This document shows, piece after piece, positions 1 to 8,633 of a DNA stretch of 64,000 bases (its first letter is position 1; each line of letters opens with the position of its first letter). A program made the position numbers and the translations under genes. The notes under the pieces were generated by a model that was given only the letters and a program-made list of their open reading frames with translations, was not told the DNA's origin and searched no databases. This stretch comes from Tamlana sp038148895 (GTDB taxonomy: Bacteria > Bacteroidota > Bacteroidia > Flavobacteriales > Flavobacteriaceae), in assembly GCA_038148895.1 (NCBI GenBank), contig JBBVGQ010000001.1. One strand, 5' to 3'.

Positions 1-472
1 CGTGGCCAAAATTGCCAAGAAAAATGGAAACAAACGATTGGCGAAAATGTGCCAAATTATTTCGGGAGACGAAATGCGCCATCACCACGCGTATTCTGAT
101 TTTGTAGATCGTATTTTTAAGGTTGATCCTAGCCAAATGATGATGGCTTTTCATTATATGATGAAACAAAAAATTACCATGCCTGCCCATTTTTTAAGGG
201 AATCTGGAGATAAAATAGGAACCGCTTTTGAAGAGTTTTCAAATACAGCACAGCGCATTGGGGTTTACACCTCAACTGACTATGTTGATATTTTGAAAAA
301 ATTGATTGACCGTTGGGAAATTGACAAGATTACAGGCTTGAATGACGAGGCCGAAAAAGCAAGGGATTACCTTATGAAACTTCCTGAAAGAATGTACCGA
401 TTGGCAGAACGTATGAAAATACCGGAAAACTCATTTCAATTTAAGTGGGTTGAACCAGCCTTAACAAAGTAA
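1..472 (+). CDS. Acyl-ACP desaturase, 3' part (cut by window edge)
   Basis: This is the C-terminal ~157 residues of a soluble di-iron fatty-acid desaturase of the stearoyl-ACP desaturase family (FA_desaturase_2), which puts a double bond into acyl chains carried on acyl carrier protein. The segment GDEMRHHHAY carries the E-x-x-H iron ligands of the second half of the di-iron site. The helical C-terminal part ending in KWVEPALTK is also typical. The GTG near base 2 is not the start: the reading frame is open to the left edge and the first half of the four-helix core, with the other E-x-x-H pair, lies outside the window. A strong terminator follows at 493. The family call rests on the helix and ligand pattern. 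Confidence 0.85.
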   Translation, partial: VAKIAKKNGNKRLAKMCQIISGDEMRHHHAYSDFVDRIFKVDPSQMMMAFHYMMKQKITMPAHFLRESGDKIGTAFEEFSNTAQRIGVYTSTDYVDILKKLIDRWEIDKITGLNDEAEKARDYLMKLPERMYRLAERMKIPENSFQFKWVEPALTK

Positions 473-492
473 AGCAATAAGAACATAAATTA

Positions 493-526
493 ATTCCTTT
501 CCTAACCGAAAGGAATTTTTATTTTT
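493..526 (+). terminator. Rho-independent terminator after desaturase gene
   Basis: A 9-bp perfect stem (ATTCCTTTC at 493-501, GAAAGGAAT at 508-516) with a 6-base loop is followed by TTTTATTTTT. It sits 20 bp after the desaturase stop. Confidence 0.85.
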
Positions 527-547
527 ACTTTATATCAAGTTGAAAAA

Positions 548-979
548 ATGAAATTCGAAAGCAAAAAAGACATATTATTTAGCATCATAATTATTGGTTT
601 AAATACTTTTTTAATTGGTATTCTAATTTTTGGACTCATTGACGGAACGATGAAAAGCCAGGGCTATATCCCAATGATTATAATCTTAGCCGTTGTGTGG
701 CTTTTATTTTGGTTATATTTTGGAACAAGTTATAAGTTATCAAAAGAAGATGGGCTAGTTTATAAAAGTGGTCCTTTCCGCGGAAAAATAGGCACAGATA
801 GAATAACAGAAATTGTTAAAGGAAAAACGCTTTGGGTTGGGTTTAGACCTGCCACATCAAGAAAAGGATTGATTGTTAAATATGACAAATTCAATGAGCT
901 TTATATAAGCCCAAAAACAAATGAATCTTTTATTGAAAAAATTCTTGAATTGAACAGTAAAATTAAAATAACAGCCTAA
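548..979 (+). CDS. Small PH-domain membrane protein (YyaB/bPH_4-like)
   Basis: A 143-residue protein with two N-terminal membrane segments (about residues 10-32 and 40-60) followed by a cytoplasmic beta-rich domain. The segment YKLSKEDGLVYKSGPFRGKI and the later ISPKTNESFIEKIL resemble bacterial PH-like domains of the bPH_4 (YyaB) family, which have no known enzymatic role. It lies alone between a terminator and an HD-domain gene that starts 21 bp later. Glycine codons are mixed, as in core genes. The assignment is a pattern match and function is unknown. Confidence 0.65.
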   Translation: MKFESKKDILFSIIIIGLNTFLIGILIFGLIDGTMKSQGYIPMIIILAVVWLLFWLYFGTSYKLSKEDGLVYKSGPFRGKIGTDRITEIVKGKTLWVGFRPATSRKGLIVKYDKFNELYISPKTNESFIEKILELNSKIKITA

Positions 980-1000
980 AGTGCTATTCGGCTAAAAAAC

Positions 1001-1657
1001 ATGTACGCTTCAAAAGACATCATCAACAAAACGATAGCCTTCGTAAAAGAAACCTTGGCAGATGCCGAGGGCGGGCACGATTGGTTCCATACCGAAAGGG
1101 TTTATAACAATTCATTGCTAATTGCAAAAAGTGAACATGTAGATGAGTTTATCGTAGCCTTAGGCGCACTGCTTCATGATATTGCCGACAGTAAATTTCA
1201 TGATGGCAATGAAACTGTTGGTCCAAAAATAGCTAGGGAATTCCTGTTCAAATTAAATGTTGATTCAGCAGTTATCGAGCATGTTGTGAATATTATTGAA
1301 CATATATCCTTCAAAGGTGGCAATGAAGCACAAACATTCAAATCGGCAGAACTGGATGTTATTCAAGACGCTGATCGATTGGATGCGATTGGTGCCATTG
1401 GTATTGCCCGATGCTTTAACTATGGAGGTTTTAAAAACAGGGCACTTTATGACCCCGAAATTAAACCCAACCTCAACATGAGCAAAGCCGAGTATAAAAA
1501 CTCAAATGCACCAACCATCAATCATTTTTATGAAAAACTACTGCTTTTAAAAGACAGAATGAATACCGAAACAGGTAAACGTTTGGCTGCAAAACGGCAT
1601 GAATTTATGGAACACTATTTAGAGCAGTTTTATAAAGAATGGGAAGGCAGAAATTAG
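1001..1657 (+). CDS. HD-domain phosphohydrolase (YedJ-like)
   Basis: A 218-residue cytoplasmic metal-dependent phosphohydrolase of the HD superfamily. The visible ligands are H30 in DWFHTERV, the H59-D60 pair in ALLHDIAD, and the aspartates in DVIQDADRLDAIGAIGIAR, an arrangement typical of the YedJ-like branch. Length is normal for that branch. The physiological substrate of YedJ-type proteins is not established, so only the phosphohydrolase class is claimed. It is convergent with the next gene, with 5 bp between stops. Confidence 0.85.
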   Translation: MYASKDIINKTIAFVKETLADAEGGHDWFHTERVYNNSLLIAKSEHVDEFIVALGALLHDIADSKFHDGNETVGPKIAREFLFKLNVDSAVIEHVVNIIEHISFKGGNEAQTFKSAELDVIQDADRLDAIGAIGIARCFNYGGFKNRALYDPEIKPNLNMSKAEYKNSNAPTINHFYEKLLLLKDRMNTETGKRLAAKRHEFMEHYLEQFYKEWEGRN

Positions 1658-1662
1658 CCATG

Positions 1663-4632
1663 CTAATACATAAACTCATGTAAGGTAGCCTTATCCTCCT
1701 GCTCATACAGCTTAATAACCCTTACGGTTTTACTTTCGTTTGGCTGGGCAAAATTCTCATAAACTGTATATTTTAAATACGTTGGATTTAACGTTGTTTC
1801 CTTTTTTAAATTTTTGATGTTGATGATCCATTTTCCTTGTTTTGCATCATCAATAAAAAATTCCTCAATTTGATATCCCTTTTTTAAACCGTCCATTAAA
1901 CGTTCATTTTTCGCAAAAGTTGAAAGTTCCCAAGTAAAATACTTATTATCTGGATTTACAAATTGAATTTCAAACTCTGCAAAAGGGTCATTCCATTCAA
2001 AAACGAATCGCATATCTTTTTTGAAATTGATTGATAGCAAATCTGAAGGCAAATCTTCATAATCAACTTCATTTTTGTGCAACAATACCAAATGACGAAG
2101 TTCATTGATTAAAACATCTCTAATTCCAGAAAAATCAAGGTCTTCAATGGTTCCCAAAAGCATCTGTTTGTACAGCAACATCGCTTTGTTATATTCACCC
2201 GTATTTTGATAAATTAAAGCCAAATCTCTATAAGCCTGAGTTCGTTTAGGTTCCAACTTCAATATTCTTTTGTAAATATATTTGGCTTCCCCGTATTTAT
2301 TTAAAGCTTCAAGTTTGTACGCCAAGGTTCTCAGTGCCTTAACGTTATTAAAAGCTAGGTCTGCAATATTGGTAAAGATATTATAGGCCGTCTCCTTGTC
2401 CCATCGTTCAAAATATTCTGATGCATCCAGATAAAAGTCAATTGAAGGCTGCTTTAAATTGGCTTTCTGGTTCTTGTAAATAGCCAACGCTTCGTTAAAC
2501 GATGCAGCACCATATAATTCATCAATATATTTTGAAATTTTGGTGTTGGTTTCTGGGTATAATTTTCCTTCTTCATAATCATTGCCCGTTTTTAGAGCCC
2601 AATTTTTTGCTTTCCCTTCTTTATATTGCAAAGCCGTTTTTGTGGTAACCATTATGGCTCCTCCTGCTCCTTCGCTCCCAAACCTATTGGTGGCTGCCAA
2701 AGACCTTAAAATGGTTATAGAACTTATGTTTTGAGGTGATATGGATAGAAAATTAAGCGTTTGAATACCATCAACAAAAACCGCAGGTGTTTTCTTCCTG
2801 TCCCTAATCCAGATTGTTGGATTTTGCGGTGGGCCTGAAACATTTACCCCAGGCATTTTCCGCAGAATATCCACAAAATATATATCCGCTGGACTTATAT
2901 CTTCTGCTGCTAGATAAGACGTTGAATAACCATACTTTCTATCCGCCCGTCTAACCATATTATCCCTTGAAACGGTATCTCTTTTTACACCAATAATGCT
3001 TATTTTATCCAATAGCTCACCTTCAAATTCAAGCTCTATATCTATATTTTTGTTGTTGGAGACTTCTATTTCCTTCTCCTTTGCCCCAAAATAATTGACA
3101 ACAATTTTATCTCCATATTGTGCCGGGATGCTATAAGCACCTTCTTGATTGGTAAAAACTTCGGTGTAGGTTCCTTTGATACTCACCGACACGCCTTCTA
3201 AAGGCCTTGAGTTGCTACTAATCTTACCATAAACATTGTTTTGGGCACTATTCGCCTCTGGTAAGTTGTAAACATGTCTGTCTTCAATATTAAATTTCAT
3301 GGCCTTTATTGCAGAATCAGTGGTGTTTTTTGTCAGATTGATGTAATAACCATTTTCTGAGGAGGACATATTCTGAAGCAGATTATGATTGGCATTTTCT
3401 GATGAACCAATGCAGAATATAGGGCAACTTAAAGGTTCTCCAACCTCCGAAAGTGTAGAAATCCCGTCTGAAAACAACATGACCAAATCGGACTTAATGC
3501 CACTATCTAAAAACACTTTTGAAAAATCCGTTCCACCCTCATAATTCGTATTCTTTAAATAGTTAATAAGCTCATCTGAATTTCCATTGCCTATCTCAAA
3601 AGTTTTACTTTCATCTGTTTGAGTGTTGAACTTTGTTACCTGAACAGAAACAGTTTTAAGCTCGTTAAGATATTCTCTTAAAAATTCCATTTCAGTGGCA
3701 ACATCTCTATTGAAAACCATAGATGCTGAAGTATCCCAAAGTATGGTTATTTCTTGGGGTGGTGTTCTCTTTTCTATCTCATCCTCCTTTTTAGGGTAAG
3801 ATATAAGTACGCCAAATGCCATTTTAGCATCTTTTATGGGTTTCCATTTATCCTGACTTATGTACCGGGTAAAGGTGCTTCCGTTATTGGTGCCCGCGAT
3901 GGCAAAACCAACTTGATTTCCAAACACCTCAACCAGCTCAATACTTACAATAATATCATCATCAACTTTAATATTGTAGGGCCTAAGATTAATGGTGTCA
4001 ATACCTTTATCTTGTTTTACAACATGAAAAATATTTGTAGCCAACAAGTTTTTACCGGGCAACTTCTTTTTTGAATCGTAAACATTGACGCGCAGTTTTA
4101 AGCTATCGGAGAGGTTTTCCAAAATCCGAAGTTTTAAATCGAGTAATTTTGAATTTTTCTTGGTTATTTTAATTTTGGTGGCAATTTCTCCTCCCAGAGC
4201 AATTTTATCTTTCCAATAACCAAGGGTAAGACCATCGTAATCCAAACTGCCTGTCTCTTTGTTTTCTCTTTGGACAGAGGTAATCAATACTTCATCTAAA
4301 GCCAAATTTTGGGGTTCCAAATATATTTTATTGGTTTCAGACAATTTTGAAAACAACTCTGAAGCCTTTATTTGTAACATTTTATAACCTAAAGACGAAA
4401 ACTGCAATACTTCAAATTTTCCTATATAGTTTTCTTCATATTCTAAATAAAATTTTCCGTTCTCATCACTAACAGTCCCTATACTTTTTCCCCAGAAGCC
4501 AATGTTAACATATGGCAACGGTTTGTTTGTACTTTTTTCTAAAACATAGGCCTCAATTTTAATGATGTCTTGGGCAAAAGTGCCATTAAAACTTAATAGT
4601 GTTAAGAAGACTATGGTTAAAACTTTATTCAT
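1663..4632 (-). CDS. Exported VWA / TonB-plug / TPR chimeric protein
   Basis: A 989-residue exported protein with an unusual architecture. Residues 1-21 form a signal peptide ending FNGTFAQ. About 22-125 is a carboxypeptidase-D-like regulatory beta-sandwich. About 126-283 is a beta-rich region. About 290-450 is a von Willebrand A domain with an intact metal-binding (MIDAS) set: DTSAS, the GGTD loop and FSDG. About 468-540 is a second regulatory-like beta domain. About 585-670 is a TonB-receptor plug-like segment (PGVNVSGPPQNPTIWIRDR ... VFVDGI ... GAGGAIMVTT). TPR-like helices fill about 730-860, and the last ~120 residues are beta-rich and unrecognised. No outer-membrane barrel follows the plug. 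A role in a cell-surface complex is inferred; the actual function is unknown. Confidence 0.75.
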   Translation of the reverse strand: MNKVLTIVFLTLLSFNGTFAQDIIKIEAYVLEKSTNKPLPYVNIGFWGKSIGTVSDENGKFYLEYEENYIGKFEVLQFSSLGYKMLQIKASELFSKLSETNKIYLEPQNLALDEVLITSVQRENKETGSLDYDGLTLGYWKDKIALGGEIATKIKITKKNSKLLDLKLRILENLSDSLKLRVNVYDSKKKLPGKNLLATNIFHVVKQDKGIDTINLRPYNIKVDDDIIVSIELVEVFGNQVGFAIAGTNNGSTFTRYISQDKWKPIKDAKMAFGVLISYPKKEDEIEKRTPPQEITILWDTSASMVFNRDVATEMEFLREYLNELKTVSVQVTKFNTQTDESKTFEIGNGNSDELINYLKNTNYEGGTDFSKVFLDSGIKSDLVMLFSDGISTLSEVGEPLSCPIFCIGSSENANHNLLQNMSSSENGYYINLTKNTTDSAIKAMKFNIEDRHVYNLPEANSAQNNVYGKISSNSRPLEGVSVSIKGTYTEVFTNQEGAYSIPAQYGDKIVVNYFGAKEKEIEVSNNKNIDIELEFEGELLDKISIIGVKRDTVSRDNMVRRADRKYGYSTSYLAAEDISPADIYFVDILRKMPGVNVSGPPQNPTIWIRDRKKTPAVFVDGIQTLNFLSISPQNISSITILRSLAATNRFGSEGAGGAIMVTTKTALQYKEGKAKNWALKTGNDYEEGKLYPETNTKISKYIDELYGAASFNEALAIYKNQKANLKQPSIDFYLDASEYFERWDKETAYNIFTNIADLAFNNVKALRTLAYKLEALNKYGEAKYIYKRILKLEPKRTQAYRDLALIYQNTGEYNKAMLLYKQMLLGTIEDLDFSGIRDVLINELRHLVLLHKNEVDYEDLPSDLLSINFKKDMRFVFEWNDPFAEFEIQFVNPDNKYFTWELSTFAKNERLMDGLKKGYQIEEFFIDDAKQGKWIINIKNLKKETTLNPTYLKYTVYENFAQPNESKTVRVIKLYEQEDKATLHEFMY

Positions 4633-4716
4633 CTTTTTTTTGGAAAGATAAATAAAATTATGGTAATATTTAACCTACAATATTTTTATCGCAATACGCA
4701 AAGCTGGATTTTAGAT

Positions 4717-4743
4717 AAAAAAAGGAAAGGTTTAATCCTTCCC
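4717..4743 (-). terminator. Terminator for the AraC-family gene
   Basis: Read on the minus strand, a 7-bp stem with one G-U pair (CCTTCCC and GGAAAGG arms at 4737-4743 and 4724-4730) is followed by seven T. It lies 32 bp past the stop of the regulator gene at 4776. Confidence 0.75.
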
Positions 4744-4775
4744 TGTTTTTTAGAATATCTATAAACTTCAGGCAA

Positions 4776-5654
4776 TTATTTTGTTTGAAGTATCAGCTTA
4801 ATTTCTTTCCTATAATTTGATGCGCTCTTACCAGTTATTTCATTAAACTGTTTATTAAAGTGCGAGAAATTATTAAACCCGCACTCAAAACAAATATCCG
4901 CGATACTCATCTGGCTTTCATTAAGCAGTTTTGTAGCGTGTACAACTCTATACTCGTTAACCAACTGCGTAAAGGTTTTACCTGTAGCTTTCTTAAAATA
5001 TCGGCAAAACGCAGGAACGGTCATACTTACTTCGTCTGCTATTTCATCCAATGAAATATGATTTTGGAAGTTCTTGTTCACGTATTTGAAAATCATATCA
5101 ATTTTTGAACTATCCTGTGCTTCACTCTCAAAAGCAAAACCATCAGCATTTAATAAGGTATAATCATCTGTTTTGGCTAAATAATTCAAGATTTCCAAAA
5201 ACTTTAAAACACGCTTTAGACCATCATGTTCTAGGAGTTTTTCAATCTTAGGGCCAATTTTCTGTTTGGTTTCAATTTTAAAACGAATACCTTTTTTGGC
5301 GCGATCAAAAAGTGCCACAATATTTCCCATTTCTGGGATGTTTAAAAAATCATCACCTAAAAAGTTGGATTTAAACTGAATGGTAGTTTCTGTGCCATTA
5401 GCCGTTAATCGGTCTGTAAAACCATTATGCGGCAGGTTAGAGCCTATCAATATTAATTGGCTATTGTTAAAATAAGACAAATGGTTACCAATGTGCGTCT
5501 TACCTTGTCCTTTATTTATATATATAAGCTCCAGTTCCGGATGAAAGTGCCAATAGGCATCATTCTTATCCACAGACTCTACATGCTGCTTGACCAACAA
5601 AGAGCTTCCAAAGCTTGGACTTATTTTCTTTAATGTGGGTTTCTTATTCATCAT
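4776..5654 (-). CDS. AraC-family transcriptional regulator with cupin sensor
   Basis: A 292-residue DNA-binding regulator. The N-terminal part (about residues 25-75, with YWHFHPELELIYINKGQGK) is a cupin-type ligand-binding barrel like that of sugar-responsive AraC proteins. The C-terminal ~100 residues contain two helix-turn-helix units, including DEIADEVSMTVPAFCRYFKKATG and CFECGFNNFSHFNKQFNEITG, the classic AraC signature. It has its own terminator. The ~590-bp upstream region is shared with the decayed copy of the exported-paralog family. The effector is unknown; control of neighbouring genes is possible but unproven. Confidence 0.9.
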   Translation of the reverse strand: MMNKKPTLKKISPSFGSSLLVKQHVESVDKNDAYWHFHPELELIYINKGQGKTHIGNHLSYFNNSQLILIGSNLPHNGFTDRLTANGTETTIQFKSNFLGDDFLNIPEMGNIVALFDRAKKGIRFKIETKQKIGPKIEKLLEHDGLKRVLKFLEILNYLAKTDDYTLLNADGFAFESEAQDSSKIDMIFKYVNKNFQNHISLDEIADEVSMTVPAFCRYFKKATGKTFTQLVNEYRVVHATKLLNESQMSIADICFECGFNNFSHFNKQFNEITGKSASNYRKEIKLILQTK

Positions 5655-5823
5655 AACTTGGGACTATTTTAATGCAAATTTAAAACATATTATGCATACA
5701 CTGTATATTTAATTACCTTAAATCTATGTTATTTTATCATAACGATATATTAACATTCATTTAACAGTTAATATAGCATAGAAATAGGTCAAAATTGATG
5801 TTTTTATAACTTCCCTTTGGTCA

Positions 5824-5831
5824 TATCTTTG
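5824..5831 (+). promoter_or_regulatory. Bacteroidota -7 promoter box of gutted unit
   Basis: TATCTTTG exactly fits TAnnTTTG. It sits 15 bp before the ATG of a 13-codon ORF and about 130 bp before a strong terminator. Confidence 0.55.
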
Positions 5832-5845
5832 TAGTGTTAATTGTT

Positions 5846-5887
5846 ATGAACATCATAGCATTAATAATTAAAAGAATTATTAAGTAA
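5846..5887 (+). CDS. Possible 13-residue peptide ORF
   Basis: An ATG 14 bp after the TATCTTTG box opens a 13-residue frame, MNIIALIIKRIIK, hydrophobic with three basic residues, then TAA. It is the only start-stop pair well placed in the predicted ~150-nt transcript. In an AT-rich leader such a frame can arise by chance, so translation is uncertain. Confidence 0.25.
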   Translation: MNIIALIIKRIIK

Positions 5888-5962
5888 AAAACACTCTTTT
5901 TAGAGTTCACAATATTCATTAATAATTAGTTTAATGTCTTATTTAGTTTAGTTTAGTTGGTA

Positions 5963-5991
5963 AAGTGGGCTGTGGTGGCCCACTTTTTTTT
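5963..5991 (+). terminator. Duplicated terminator of gutted unit
   Basis: An 8-bp perfect stem (AAGTGGGC and GCCCACTT) with loop TGTGGTG is followed by a T run. Stem and loop are identical to those of the terminator at 6875. Confidence 0.9.
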
Positions 5992-6209
5992 GCTTAAATT
6001 TTGCCAGGATACTCTAAAAGATTTCAAAAATTATTTTAACAACTATAACCTTTAATAATTGTAGAATTTATTTTTAAAAAATAAAATGCTTGAGTCAAAA
6101 TTTACACTATTAACACCTATATATTCTATATTAACACAACCCTAAAATAACGGATAAAATAGCATATAAATGCATTAATTTCAATGCTTTATGAACTAAA
6201 AACCCGCTA

Positions 6210-6217
6210 TAACTTTG
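6210..6217 (+). promoter_or_regulatory. Promoter box of first exported paralog
   Basis: TAACTTTG fits the TAnnTTTG -7 box. It is followed by the leader motif GTTGAACGTTAAAA at about 6222, which also precedes the other two paralogs (about 7077 and 7975). Confidence 0.65.
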
Positions 6218-6245
6218 CAGTGTTGAACGTTAAAAACCTCAAATT

Positions 6246-6845
6246 ATGAAAAGCGTAATGAAACACACAAGAAAAGGAATCTTAATGGTAACCATGATGG
6301 CTACCTTGGTAAGTTTCGCAAACGAAAACGATAAATCTGTTGTAAAAGATGATATCAAAAAAACGGCTGTAACATTAACTAATGTAAAAGTTGGTGATTT
6401 ATTGACCATTAAAGACTACAACGGCCTTGTATTATATAAGGAGTCTATAGAAGCTTCCGGAATTTATCAAAAAGGGTTTGATTTATCTGCTCTTCCTAAT
6501 GGCGATTACTTCTTTGAAGTTGATAAGGACATGGAAATTAAAATCTTACCTTTTACTGTAAAAGCAAAGAAAGTAACATTTCTTAGGGAAAAAGAAACTT
6601 CAGTTTTCAAACCTTATATCAAACAAAAGGATGACATGTTGTTCATTTCAAAACTGTCATTAAGTTTAGAACCTTTAAAAATTAAGATTTATTCTGACAA
6701 CAACAGCGAATACGAAATGGTGTACTCTGATGTTATTGAAGACACAAAAACCATTGAAAAAGCATACAAGCTTAAAAAAGGTGGTGATTATAAAATAGTA
6801 CTAAGTTCTAATGAAAGAACATACACGAAATTCATTAATAATTAG
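6246..6845 (+). CDS. Exported tandem paralog 1 (function unknown)
   Basis: A 199-residue protein, not recognised as a characterised family. Residues 1-25 form a signal peptide (basic KSVMKHTRKG, hydrophobic ILMVTMMATLVSFA). The first half (about 45-110) carries the pattern YKESI ... KGFDLSALPNGDYFFEV, which resembles the beta-sandwich of T9SS sorting domains and DUF3244-like secreted proteins. The second half (about 125-199) repeats a related strand pattern ending GGDYKIVLSS. It is the first of three tandem paralogs with their own promoter regions and terminators. A periplasmic or cell-surface location is inferred; no enzymatic motif is visible. Confidence 0.75.
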   Translation: MKSVMKHTRKGILMVTMMATLVSFANENDKSVVKDDIKKTAVTLTNVKVGDLLTIKDYNGLVLYKESIEASGIYQKGFDLSALPNGDYFFEVDKDMEIKILPFTVKAKKVTFLREKETSVFKPYIKQKDDMLFISKLSLSLEPLKIKIYSDNNSEYEMVYSDVIEDTKTIEKAYKLKKGGDYKIVLSSNERTYTKFINN

Positions 6846-6874
6846 TTTAATGTCTTATTTAGTTTAGTTGGTAA

Positions 6875-6903
6875 AAGTGGGCTGTGGTGGCCCACTTTTT
6901 TTA
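6875..6903 (+). terminator. Terminator of paralog 1
   Basis: An 8-bp stem AAGTGGGC / GCCCACTT with a 7-base loop and T run, 29 bp after the stop. Confidence 0.9.
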
Positions 6904-7100
6904 TGCCTTGTCTTTTTGTTTTTTTTAAAATTCCCCACGTCACAACAATCACTTTTATAGTCTTTTTAATCTGTTTTATTTTAACCAAAAGCTCGTCTAA
7001 ACTGATAGCTAAAAAAGTATATAAATACATCAATATCAGTATTTTATAAACAAAAAAGATGTCCTAATTTTAATTCGTTGAACGTTAAAACCCCATATTT

Positions 7101-7706
7101 ATGAAAAACGTAATGAAACATTTTAAAAAAGGAATCTTAATGGTAGCACTGATGGCTACCTCGTTAAGCTTCGCCAAAGAAAAGACATCAGTTTTTATGA
7201 TTAAAAATGATGCAAAAATGACCTCAATTGCTTTACGCGATGTTAAAAAAGGAAATCTCCTGTTTATTAAAGGTGATAACGGAGCCATTCTTTACAAAGA
7301 GTCCATTCAAAAAACTGGGCTGTATAATAAAGGTTTTGATTTAACAAGTCTTCCCGACGGTGAATACCTTTTTGAACTCGATAAAGATTTAGAAATCAGC
7401 TCTATTCCTTTTTCGGTAAAATTTGGCTCTGTTGCGTTTTATAAGGAAAAAGAGAAAATCTCGTACAAACCTTATGTTCGCATAAAAGATAATTTGGTTT
7501 ACATATCAAAACTCGCGCTTAATAAAGAACCCTTTTTGATTGACATCTACTTTACAGGACAAGGATTACCAGAGTTAATGTACTCCAAAGAACTAAAAGG
7601 AACCAGAACACCAGGTAAAATTTTCAAATTAACCGGACTTAAAAAAGGCAGCTATAAAATTGTTATGCATGCCGAAGGGAGAAAATTTGTGGAAACCATT
7701 AATTAA
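7101..7706 (+). CDS. Exported tandem paralog 2 (function unknown)
   Basis: A 201-residue exported protein clearly homologous to its neighbours. It shares the signal peptide pattern KGILMVALMATSLSFAKE, then LRDVKKGNLLFIKGDNGA, YKESIQKTGLYNKGFDLTSL and PDGEYLFELDKD. The C-terminal half ends LKKGSYKIVMHAEGRKFVE. The leader GTTGAACGTTAAAACCCC is shared with paralog 3. The promoter box (TAATTTTA at 7065-7072) is a poorer match than in the other two copies, so this copy may be expressed more weakly. No catalytic motif is seen. Confidence 0.75.
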   Translation: MKNVMKHFKKGILMVALMATSLSFAKEKTSVFMIKNDAKMTSIALRDVKKGNLLFIKGDNGAILYKESIQKTGLYNKGFDLTSLPDGEYLFELDKDLEISSIPFSVKFGSVAFYKEKEKISYKPYVRIKDNLVYISKLALNKEPFLIDIYFTGQGLPELMYSKELKGTRTPGKIFKLTGLKKGSYKIVMHAEGRKFVETIN

Positions 7707-7726
7707 AGTTTAGCTTCATTAAATTT

Positions 7727-7757
7727 AAAAGGTGGGTCTTTTGGCTCACCTTTTTTT
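7727..7757 (+). terminator. Terminator of paralog 2
   Basis: A stem GGTGGG / CTCACC with one G-U pair, flanked by AAAA on the left and seven T on the right. Its loop differs from those of copies 1 and 3. Confidence 0.8.
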
Positions 7758-7961
7758 ATGTCCTACAAAAAAACATATTTTCCTTAACCAATTTATTCTA
7801 ATAATTAATCCCAACTGCAAAATATCTAAATCGTCATAAAATATACACAATTAACACCCAGTTATTCTATATTAATTTAACCAAATATTAATCTAAAAAT
7901 AACAGATAAAATAGCACACAAATACATTAATATCAATGTTTTACAAAGTTTATTTATAGTA

Positions 7962-7969
7962 TACCTTTG
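7962..7969 (+). promoter_or_regulatory. Promoter box of paralog 3
   Basis: TACCTTTG fits TAnnTTTG. Upstream sequence around 7840-7950 resembles that around 6100-6195, so the promoter was duplicated with the gene. Confidence 0.65.
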
Positions 7970-7996
7970 ACCTGTTGAACGTTAAAACCCCATATT

Positions 7997-8605
7997 ATGA
8001 AAAACGTAATTAAAACCTCGAAAAAAGGAATCTTAATGGTAACCATGTTGGCTGCCTCGTTAAGTTTCGCAACTGAAAAAGCCCCATTTTTAAACATTAA
8101 AGATGATGCTAGAAAAATCGCTGTTACTTTTGCAGATGTAAAAGAAGGCAACCTTTTATCTATTAAAGATGAAAACGGAATTATTCTATATAAAGAGTCT
8201 ATTCAAAAAACTGGAGTTTATACTAAAGGTTTCGATTTAACATCGCTTCCTGATGGTGACTACATTTTTGAATTGAACAAAGATGTGGAAATAACAAGCA
8301 TTCCGTTTACGGTTAAGGCAAGTGAAGTCCTTTTCAAAAAAGAAATGGAAACAACATTTTTTAAGCCGGTAACCCGAGTTAAGGGAGATTTGGTTTTCAT
8401 CACCAGACTATCGCTTGAAAAAGCACCCATGGAAATTGAAGTTTATTCCGGAGTTACTGGAACTTACGAACTTATGCACTCTGAAACAGTAACAAACACA
8501 GAGCGTGTTGAACGTCTTTACAGATTAACCGGATTGAATAAAGGCGACTACAAAATTGTCTATAAAACAGAAGGTAGAGTATTTACAGAAATCATTAAAA
8601 GTTAA
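7997..8605 (+). CDS. Exported tandem paralog 3 (function unknown)
   Basis: A 202-residue exported protein. It has a signal peptide with KGILMVTMLAASLSFATE, then the family pattern VKEGNLLSIKDENGIILYK, ESIQKTGVYTKGFDLTSLP and DGDYIFELNKDVE. The second half has LVFITRLSLEKAPMEIEVYS and LTGLNKGDYKIVYKTEGR, which mirrors the strand order of the first half. Of the three copies this one has the clearest promoter box. The role of the family is unknown; small surface or periplasmic beta-proteins are the best guess. Confidence 0.75.
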   Translation: MKNVIKTSKKGILMVTMLAASLSFATEKAPFLNIKDDARKIAVTFADVKEGNLLSIKDENGIILYKESIQKTGVYTKGFDLTSLPDGDYIFELNKDVEITSIPFTVKASEVLFKKEMETTFFKPVTRVKGDLVFITRLSLEKAPMEIEVYSGVTGTYELMHSETVTNTERVERLYRLTGLNKGDYKIVYKTEGRVFTEIIKS

Positions 8606-8633
8606 CATTATCTAACTCAATTCAACTTGAAAG

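Larger units (their letters stand above)
5700..5992 (+). pseudogene. Gutted fourth copy of the exported-paralog unit
   Basis: This stretch keeps both ends of the tandem unit at 6100-6904 but not its coding body. The right end (about 5925-5992) is nearly identical to the last codons, 3' untranslated part and terminator of the first paralog (6831-6904), with a 5-bp insertion and a few single-base differences. The left end (about 5770-5845) shows weaker resemblance to the paralogs' upstream region, including an ATAGCATA element and a TATCTTTG box aligned with the paralog promoter. About 600 bp of coding sequence is absent. A deletion in a former paralog is the simplest reading; a small RNA gene assembled from a duplicated terminator is the alternative. 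Confidence 0.55.
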
